A stretch of 64,000 nt of DNA from Neostapfia colusana. Lineage: Eukaryota; Streptophyta; Magnoliopsida; Poales; Poaceae. The notes beneath the pieces are model-generated. The model worked only from the letters and a program-made list of their open reading frames with translations, had not been told where the DNA came from and did no database searches. The translations under genes were made by a program, and so were the position numbers. This document shows, piece by piece, positions 57,242 to 64,000 of this stretch (positions are counted from its first letter, which is position 1; every line of letters starts with the position of its first letter). Where the stretch lies: contig JASWHV010000018.1 in NCBI GenBank assembly GCA_030760725.1, positions 19,252,273-19,316,272 on the forward strand, written 5' to 3'.

Positions 57242-59315
57242 AGCAAAAATAGGACAGTACATTCTTTTCGTAATAAACTCCATAGAGTCCAGGAGCAGCG
57301 CTCGGAGCAGCTAAGCCCCAGGGGACGGTACAGGACTACGTTCAGCTTTGCCTGGTTCCGACTCCAAGCGTGTAGAGTCTTGCTTCCCCTCTTAATGGGG
57401 CGGGTCGTGGCCTCCATGTTTAGCCTGCCTTCCTCCTGTGGAAAGTTGTACCAAAAGAAACCTGCTCTACTTTGCTCTTTCCTCGTACTCATTTAAATTG
57501 TGTACTAAGTTTTTTATAACCACCCTTGCAGTGCATGGTTGCCATGTGCTCAGCTCCCCCTCCCTACAGTCCCCAAGCACCAAGCATATGGTTAGGGACT
57601 ATAAGTCAAATAAGACTATGAGATAAGGGAGGGGGAGCCCCCAAGGAGGATTACTTTTTCCCTACTTGTGTGCAGGACCTCTCGGCCTCGAATCCCTAAA
57701 GGAATGTGGTAGGAGCACCTGACCAATGGGACGCCCCGGCCAGGGGGCCACTACGGGATCACGCAAGACCGGAACTACAATGCAAGACCGAAGGATACAC
57801 GGGTCCAGCGGGACCGGACCCCCCCTCTCTGAGGGGAGGGGCCCGGAGACCCCACATATACCGCGGGTCCGGACCTCCCCCTCCTCAGAGGAGAGCTCCG
57901 GATCCGCCACGTGGCCGGCTGACCCGGGCCTCCCCATCCTCATGAGGCGGGGCCCGAGGACCTCCGGGGCCCTTAATGTAATGAGGACCCGGGCAAGGCG
58001 CCGGAGCAGAACGTCGAGATTGGTGAAGGCCTCTAAGCACCTTGCGGAGCTAAGGGCTCGGTCGGGCAAAACAAGGAAGAAGACGGAAAACGTCGCAGGC
58101 ACGAAGGGTCATAGGAGTTCATGTATTCATGGCTCCACGAGCTGGGCTACAAACTCGATGGAAAAGAAAGAAACAAGCCCCAAGGGTCTCCTGACATGAT
58201 CAGAATCTAGAAGTTGCAAGAACGGCCGCATCACCAGGCTTCAGCCCTGGTGGCACTCTCCCGCTCCATGACCCGAGCGCAGGAATCGCCTCCCTTATCA
58301 CTGGCGCAAAGGCCGGTGTCACCAAGGGAGCTCCTGAGGCCCCCTCCGCAGCTTCAGCGGTCTTCCTGGAGACTCTGCCGCCTGGGATCCTCCATGGTGC
58401 ATCAGCGGTTTCCTTCTCCTGAAGTTCCCTCATCACCGGCGCAAAAGCTGGTATCATCAAGGGTGCTCCTGGAGGCTCCTTCCCTCATCACCTGCGCAAA
58501 AGCCGGTGTCATCAAGGGTGCTCCTGAGCCCCCCCCCCCCCCCCCCCCCCCCCCGCAGTTTCAGCAGTCTTCTCGGAGACTCTGCCGCCTGGGATTCTCC
58601 TTGGTGCTTCAGCGGTTTCTTTGAAGACTCCAACATCTGAGAAGGGACGCAACGCCAGGGAGCTTTCTGCCTACCGTCACCATGGAAGGGCCCCGTCGGG
58701 AGGACAAACCAGAGACCCCTTGGAGGCGCCACCTCCAGAGGCAAGACAGGCAGGCTCCCTGGGTCCCAGACTTGGTGCAGACGCCGTTGCTGGGGGAAAT
58801 CGAGAGCGATTCTCCCCCTGAAAGGCGGGTTGGGAGCCATGGAAGACGACAAGACCGCAGAGACTCGAGGGAGGCGCAAGGGCTGGAGGCCTTATAAGGG
58901 GAGCGTACCCTCGTGGCGGTTTCTTTTCCCACCTTCCAGGTACGAGTCCAAGCGATTCGGAACTCTTCGAATAAACCGCATCGGCAACCGCTTCGGCTCC
59001 TAGACCGAGTGCCGATGACAGGTGGACCCAAGCCGCCCAACTGAAGCGGTGGGTCAAGGAGTCAGTCTCCTGAGAAGATGAGCCGGCAAGGCACTTCGGC
59101 GGTTCCCGAAGAATGCGCTGCAACGTGCAGGAGTGGCAGTCTTGGGAACCGCTGCAGTAAAAGCAACCATCAAGTGGGTGCACGCTCCCACGATCCCGCG
59201 GCCGTTCGTGCTCCGGCAGCGGTCAATTCGGGACTTAGGGAAAGTGCGCGGATCAGAAGAGACGGAGGTCCCACCTCGGGCTCGCTATCTCCCCCGAGAT
59301 GGGCCCGGGGGCCAC
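57242..59315. other. 3' region of G1 with antisense-gene remnant
   Basis: 57242-57660 matches the post-pol regions of D and E. 57820-57970 holds G-box GC-rich blocks. 58200-58620 has imperfect repeats (gcgcaaaagccggtgtcatc type at 58303, 58437 and 58494) and a 26-C run (58529-58554). The minus strand ends in ...LATSRF, like the C terminus of the antisense gene (LVASRF), but the N-terminal PF04195-like domain and most of the coiled coil are absent. A minus-strand open frame of 140 codons (58879-58457) is not recognised. 58970-59170 is the conserved upstream block seen in D and E. The polypurine tract is at 59298-59315. Confidence 0.65.
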
Positions 59316-60411
59316 TGTCGGTACCTGAGATATGGGGTACCCCCGTGCACAGGGGAAAATGCCTAAGGAACTCGCCCTTCTCCGCAGGGGGAGCTCCGAA
59401 GGCGCCACGCGTCCAGCGGGGCCGGACCTCCCTCTCCTCAGAGGAGAGCTCCGGGCCCGCCACGTGGCATACAGAAGCCGGACCTCCCCTCCGTGGGCGA
59501 GGGGTCCGAAGGTGCCACGTATCCGGCGGGGCCGAACCTCCCTCTCCTCAGAGAGGAGCTCCAGGCCTGCCACGTGGCCGACAGAAGCCGAACCTCCCCC
59601 TCCGCGGGGAGAGGTCCGGAGGCTCCACGTGCCCCGCGGGCCGGACCTTCCTCTCCTCTGAGAAGGGCTCCGGGCCCGCAACGTAGCCAGAAGAACGGCG
59701 CTGCCTGCCCTCGAGCGATAGGCAGCGGGCGTAAAGACGCCCCATACCTTGCCCGTACAAGGTATTCAAGGCCCATGTCTTCCCAAGACGCGGAGACGCG
59801 GAGCACGCCTCTGTCAGGTGCCGTTGCGCCCAGTCGCATCACAGACTGGCGCGCGTTGTCAGAACCTGCCAGCCAATAAACACCGCGACAAGACATCCCA
59901 TGCCGCCTGCGCCGTCATCAACCACTACGACTAGCATGCGGCATGGGCAGGGCGGCAAGACGAAGACTCAGAAGCCTTCGCCAGAGACAACTACCGGCAT
60001 AACTGCAGATACGGTAGATAATAGACACTCTTCCCGGGACCACCTGTCGGGTCCCGGCTCCCCTTGTAAGCCGCCCGAGTCTTGGACTATAAAAGGCTCC
60101 GGTAGGCGTCGATAGCAAGGGTTCGCATTTTGCAACTCATACGCTAGCCACACACTCTCAAGCTGTAACTCACCCCCGAGCTCAGGCCTCCAGTCCTGAG
60201 CAGCAAGCAATACAGCGAGCTCCATAGCTCGCCGTGGACGTAGGGTTTTACGCTCCGGCGGCCTGAACCACGTAAAACTCGCCGTGTCAAGCTCTTACTA
60301 ACTCGTTCCATCTGCGCAAGCTCTCCGCTAGGGACTAGCCCCTCCGAAAAAAGAACCTCCGCGGGCTGCCCAGTGCAGGCCCGGGGGAAGTGTCGACCGA
60401 ACACTTCGACA
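59316..60411 (+). repeat. Shared LTR between G1 and G2
   Basis: 1096 bp. It is preceded by the purine tract gatgggcccgggggccac (so it acts as the 3' LTR of G1) and followed by TTT and a primer site at 60414 (so it acts as the 5' LTR of G2). TATA-like tataaaag at 60088-60095; transcription would start roughly 30 bases later. Confidence 0.93.
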
Positions 60412-60413
60412 TT

Positions 60414-60432
60414 TGGCGTGCCAGGAAGGGGG
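60414..60432 (+). other. Primer-binding site of G2
   Basis: TGGCGTGCCAGGAAGGGGG, three bases after the LTR. It shares the CG-to-TG change (GGCGTGCC) with G1, supporting a common origin of the two units. Confidence 0.7.
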
Positions 60433-60468
60433 CTTTTCTCCTAGCGCGAGGAGTTTCCGCCGACGAAG

Positions 60469-63015
60469 ATGACCAAGCTTCCTTCAGCGGCAAACTCTCC
60501 CCCCTCGCCTCTGCGGCAGACCGCGACCACGGGGGAGTACATGTCAACACACTCGGGACGGAGTGTGTCGGTACCAGCTGGGAGCCAGCAACCGGCTCTG
60601 GCAGCGCCGACACCGGCAATGCAGGCTCCAACCAGCTTCAAGTCTCCAGTAGCGCTCGGCGTGCCCAGTGGGGGTGCGTTAGCTGCGGTGAGAGCGCTAC
60701 TGTACAATCCACCCGCTGGGGACGCGCCTCAGGCAGCGACCCGGCAGTGGATCCGAAAGGTAGACCGTCTCGTCGTCGCCGCCGCAAGCCCTCGACCTCG
60801 GCGGGGACGACGCTCTGGCCAATCGGTCGTGTCGCTGATGTGCGCACCATTGGATGGCGAGCAGACGGCAGACTCCAGCTCTACCAGCCCCCAGTCAACA
60901 GATCTGAGGACAGAGCTGGAACGGTGTCACCTGGGTCAAGATGCCCGGGTATACCTCGAGCGGCGCCGAGAAAGGCGTCGCCACCAAGAGGCTGATGACA
61001 GCATGACGTCGGCCTCGACCCAGCCTGAAGAGCAGACCGTCGCCACGCGATCTCTTCCCCAGGCCTGTGCCGTGCAGAATATGCCACAGCCGTATGTCCT
61101 GCATATGGCGCCCCCGGCTTATGGTGCAGCCTTGCCCATACCGGAGCATGCGGTGCTCAGTGCGAACCAAGCGTTCGCGGCATCAGAACCTGCGGCGACA
61201 GAAGCAGGGTGTGCGGCCCTCGCGCCCCACCTTCGCTTCGCGAAATGGCCGCGCAAGTTTCGGCCGCTCCTGCCCGAGAAGTACGACGGCAGTGTCAACC
61301 CGGCGGAATTCCTCCAGATCTATTCCACCGCCGTGCTTGCCGCAGGAGGGAATGAAGCCATCATGGCCAATTACTTCCCTGTCACCTTGACTGGCCCAGC
61401 TCGGTCTTGGCTCATGAACCTTTTTCAGGGTTCCGTAACTTCCTGGGGAGAGCTTTGCCGACAGTTCATAGCCAACTTCGGCAGTTCCTACACCCGGCCT
61501 GGCACGGAGCTTGACCTCCACGCTATCCAAAAACAACCTGGGGAGTCGCTGCGCTCTTTCATCCAGCGGTTCTGCCAGGTGCGGAACACCATCCCACACA
61601 TTCAAAATGCTTCTGTGGTGGTGGCGTTCCGACAAGGCGTCCGAGACAAGAAGATGCTTGAGAAACTCGCGACCAGGGAGGTCCGCGATGCCTCTGAGCT
61701 CTTCAGCCTGGCGGACAAGTGCGCCAGGGCAGCCGAGGGACGGAACTGGCACTCACAGCCATCCTCCGAGTCAGGAGGGCTGCCCGGACCTGGTCCTACT
61801 CCCTATGTAGGCAGCAGGAAGACCAAGAGCCGCGGCAGAAGCAAGATAAGACTGCCGGCCTTGACCCAAGTTGTCACTGCAGCGACGCTCAGTGGGGCTC
61901 GGGGGCCGCGCCCTGACAAGAGGCAGCGAAAGTCACCGACCCCGGAAGATAGCCAGGACAACATGTGCCCCATGCACGGCAGCTGTCGCCACACTACTGC
62001 CGAGTGCCGGGAGATCCGAAGGCTCGCAGAGCGCTTCCGCAAGGGGAAGCGGCAGCGGGCTGATGCCCTGCCCTTCCGTCCAAAGAAAGATGAGCAGGGG
62101 GTGGATGTTCCAGACAACATCGACCACCCAGAGGAGATCCAGGAGCCTCAGCGTGTCGTGAAGGCGGCATGCAATCGTGAGGACTCCGGCTCCAGCGACG
62201 ACGAGCGTCGGAAGAAGCTCTACGTCATATACGGCGGGTCCGCCGACCCCTCATCCCGAAGCGCAGTCAAGACTCTGCGCCGAGCGGTAGCGTCGGTGGC
62301 GCCACTCCCGAGTGCTGCACCGCACCTTAAGTGGATGGGGACCCCCATCAGCTTTGACGCCACCGACTGCCCCAGGAACATGGCTGGGGCTGGCCAACTA
62401 CCGCTCCTGGTGGCCCCTACCATCGCCAACATGAGAATGTACCACGTTTTGGTAGATGGAGGGTCTGGGCTGAACCTCATCAGCCGTGCAGCTTTCCAGA
62501 AGCTGCAGGTCCCGATGGCCAAGCTCACCCCGTCGAGCCCGTTCTCAGGGGTAGGGCCGGGACAGGTTATCCCCTACGGCAACATTAGTCTCCCGGTGAC
62601 CTTCGGGGCTCCGGACAGCTATCAAACAGAGTACATTCTGTTCGACGTAGCGGAGATAGACCTCCCCTTCAACGCCATAATCGGCAGACCAGCGCTGTAT
62701 CGGTTCATGGCTGTAGCCCACTACGGCTACCTCGTCCTGAAGATGCCAACCCCGATGGTCGTTCTCAGGATTCATGGGGACCGCACTGCTGCAGTGTCGG
62801 CCCTGGAGAAGCTCCAAGCACTCGCAACAGCTGGGGCATCAGCCCCCGGCAATACGGAGCCGGACCAGCTCCGCCCGAGCGCACGTCATCGTGCTTCCAC
62901 CACAGCACCCCGAGTGCAACCTCTCGACAAGGGCGGCGTCCCCTTAAAGGTCGTCCAAGTCGGCGCCGAAGCTACCCAGAACACCCGGGTAGCCGGGGGA
63001 CTGGATAGCAAATAG
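60469..63015 (+). CDS. gag-pro: Gag-protease polyprotein, intact (G2)
   Basis: 848 codons, no interruption. ATG at 60469 (MTKLPSAANSPPS), the first ATG after the primer site in a sensible place and conserved in all copies. N-terminal low-complexity arm; ERRRERRRH basic stretch; gag core (61215-61730) with WPRKFRPLLPEKYDGS and RSFIQRFCQVRNT; basic linker; CHHC knuckle (CPMHGSCRHTTAEC at about 61965); protease with LVDGGSGLNL (about 62449) and the FNAIIGRPALYRF block (about 62670). It forms the particle and processes the polyprotein in the cytoplasm. It stops at UAG (63013-63015) with pol in the same frame. With B it is one of two intact copies, so the stop is a property of working elements rather than decay. 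Confidence 0.93.
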   Translation: MTKLPSAANSPPSPLRQTATTGEYMSTHSGRSVSVPAGSQQPALAAPTPAMQAPTSFKSPVALGVPSGGALAAVRALLYNPPAGDAPQAATRQWIRKVDRLVVAAASPRPRRGRRSGQSVVSLMCAPLDGEQTADSSSTSPQSTDLRTELERCHLGQDARVYLERRRERRRHQEADDSMTSASTQPEEQTVATRSLPQACAVQNMPQPYVLHMAPPAYGAALPIPEHAVLSANQAFAASEPAATEAGCAALAPHLRFAKWPRKFRPLLPEKYDGSVNPAEFLQIYSTAVLAAGGNEAIMANYFPVTLTGPARSWLMNLFQGSVTSWGELCRQFIANFGSSYTRPGTELDLHAIQKQPGESLRSFIQRFCQVRNTIPHIQNASVVVAFRQGVRDKKMLEKLATREVRDASELFSLADKCARAAEGRNWHSQPSSESGGLPGPGPTPYVGSRKTKSRGRSKIRLPALTQVVTAATLSGARGPRPDKRQRKSPTPEDSQDNMCPMHGSCRHTTAECREIRRLAERFRKGKRQRADALPFRPKKDEQGVDVPDNIDHPEEIQEPQRVVKAACNREDSGSSDDERRKKLYVIYGGSADPSSRSAVKTLRRAVASVAPLPSAAPHLKWMGTPISFDATDCPRNMAGAGQLPLLVAPTIANMRMYHVLVDGGSGLNLISRAAFQKLQVPMAKLTPSSPFSGVGPGQVIPYGNISLPVTFGAPDSYQTEYILFDVAEIDLPFNAIIGRPALYRFMAVAHYGYLVLKMPTPMVVLRIHGDRTAAVSALEKLQALATAGASAPGNTEPDQLRPSARHRASTTAPRVQPLDKGGVPLKVVQVGAEATQNTRVAGGLDSK

Positions 63016-63038
63016 GAAGGCGCGCTCGTCACCTTCCT
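63013..63038 (+). promoter_or_regulatory. UAG readthrough candidate with 3' hairpin (G2)
   Basis: UAG followed by GAAGGC. AGGAAGG (63014-63020) pairs with CCUUCCU (63032-63038) around the 11-base loop 63021-63031. The loop's GCUCG could also pair with CGAGC at 63105-63109, a possible pseudoknot. The UAG-G purine-rich context plus 3' structure recalls the gammaretrovirus type of readthrough. That comparison is inference. Confidence 0.5.
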
Positions 63039-64000
63039 CCGGCACAACGTCGATGTGTTTGCATGGCAGCCGTCACAGATGCCGGGGATCCCCAGGGAGG
63101 TGATCGAGCACCACTTGAAAGTCTTCCCCGATGCCCGGCCGGTTCAACAGAAGCCCTGCAAGCAGTCCATCGAGCGGCAAAACTTCATCCGTGAAGAAGT
63201 CAAGAAGCTACTGGACGCTGGCTTCATACGGGAGGTCCACCACCCTCGATGGTTGGCGAACTCCGTCGTTGTCCCGAAGGCCGGCGGGAAGCTCCGGATG
63301 TGCATCGACTACACCAGTCTCAATAAGGCATGTCCTAAAGATCCATTCCCTCTCCCCAGAATAGATCAAATAGTAGACTCAACGTCAGGCTGTGATATGC
63401 TGTGCTTCCTAGACGCCTACTCGGGTTTCCATCAGATCCCCATGTCTAGGGAGGACGAGGAGCACACCTCCTTCATCACAGTAGACGGCCTTTATTGCTA
63501 TGTGTCTATGCCTTACGGCCTAAAGAATGCACTCCCCACCTTTGTGCGGGCAATGCACAAAACCTTTGGTGAGTTAATAAGAGACCTGGTTGAGGTGTAT
63601 GTCGATGACATAGTTGTCAAGGTCAAGCAGGGTTCATCCCTACTAGATAACCTAGCTTTAGTCTTTGACAAGTTGCGCTCTACGCGCACCAAGCTGAACC
63701 CAGATAAATGTGTGTTCGGCGTGTCCTCTGGGAAGCTTTTAGGGTTCCTAGTCTCGCACCGAGGGATTGAGGCCAACCCAGAGAAGATCAAGGCCATCGA
63801 CTTGATGCGGCCCCCTGCCCGCGTCAAGAATGTCCAGAAACTCACGGGATGCCTAGCCGCGCTGAGTCGGTTTATACCGAGGCTAGCAGAGCGGGCACTC
63901 CCTTTCTTTAAGCTCCTGCGCAAGTCAGGCCCCTTTGCCTGGACTGACGAAGCAGAAGAGGCTTTCCAGGAGTTGAAGCGACTCCTGACAACCCTGCCTA
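63016..64000 (+). CDS. pol: Pol of G2 (RT), open to the window end
   Basis: The frame continues directly from gag-protease after the UAG: EGALVTFLRHNVDVFAWQPS, then RT blocks LRMCIDYTSLNKAC (63294), YSGFHQIPM (63420), MPYGLKNALPTF (63510), VEVYVDDIVVK (63590) and TGCLAALSRFIPR (63845). The RNase H entry (ALPFFKLLRKSGPF) begins near 63896. No stop in frame was found to base 64000. RNase H, second RNase H and integrase should follow outside the window. Enzymatic competence cannot be judged from the part seen, but the catalytic aspartates are present. Confidence 0.88.

Larger units (their letters stand above)
49908..60411 (+). mobile_element. Element G1: first unit of a tandem retrotransposon array
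   Basis: LTRs 49908-51003 and 59316-60411 are both exactly 1096 bp. Left flank acagc (49903-49907) lies inside D's gag. The right LTR is followed not by acagc but by a second primer site and gag (G2), so LTR-internal-LTR-internal is in tandem. G1 has gag-protease, UAG, pol and a 2-kb 3' region without a full antisense gene. It contains every pol catalytic motif but at least two pol defects. Confidence 0.9.
59316..64000 (+). mobile_element. Element G2: second unit of the tandem array, open frames, continues past the window
   Basis: Shared LTR, primer site (60414-60432), intact gag-protease and open RT to the window end. No target duplication is seen at its left because the LTR is shared with G1. 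The right LTR, a copy of acagc and the rest of D's gag are predicted beyond 64000. Confidence 0.88.

Overview
The window is a stretch of grass-type (Poaceae, probably panicoid) heterochromatin made entirely of nested LTR retrotransposons. I found no host gene, tRNA, rRNA or CRISPR array. The grass assignment rests on recognising the gag-pol proteins and the accessory ORF as those of the Tat lineage of Ty3/gypsy elements, which are abundant in grasses. The species cannot be named from the sequence.

Almost everything belongs to one family. Its LTRs are about 1.1 kb and run TGTCGGTACC...CTTCGACA. It has an unusual primer site (TGGCGCGCCAGG), a gag-protease ORF of 848 codons, an in-frame UAG, then pol (RT, RNase H, a second archaeal-type RNase H, integrase). 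Some copies also carry a spliced accessory gene on the opposite strand next to the 3' LTR. I label the copies by position. A (1-3156, minus) sits in the RNase H of B (3157-7822, minus). B sits in the integrase of C (7823-18486, minus). C also carries a 4.2 kb solo LTR, S1 (10204-14378). D (18487 to 49907 in pieces, minus) sits in the 5' LTR of C. D is split by E (20062-35557, plus, TSD cctgc), by F (38571-44877, minus, TSD gaggc) and by G (49908 to beyond 64000, plus). E carries a second solo LTR, S2 (30012-33929, TSD gcaat). G is a tandem LTR-internal-LTR-internal array (G1 and G2 share the LTR 59316-60411).

The copies fall into three functional types. B and G2 have intact gag-protease and open pol as far as they can be seen. 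G1 has every pol catalytic motif but a few disabling mutations, and no recognisable full accessory gene. D and E share a deletion of the integrase core and have ruined RTs, yet both keep an intact antisense spliced accessory gene (about 910-950 aa: a conserved N-terminal domain resembling Pfam 'putative gypsy type transposon', a basic patch, a long coiled coil). A and F share one deletion joining gag directly to the second RNase H, so they lack protease, RT and the first RNase H. This looks like an autonomous/non-autonomous community living on shared machinery.

The two strongest leads are these. (1) The gag-pro/pol UAG is kept in all six copies that span it. In the copies with intact reading frames it is followed by a predicted 7-bp hairpin, and copy D shows a compensatory base-pair change, suggesting programmed readthrough. 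(2) The antisense accessory gene has a 75-78 nt intron whose retention would end the protein at 481 aa, and it stays intact in elements whose own gag-pol is dead.
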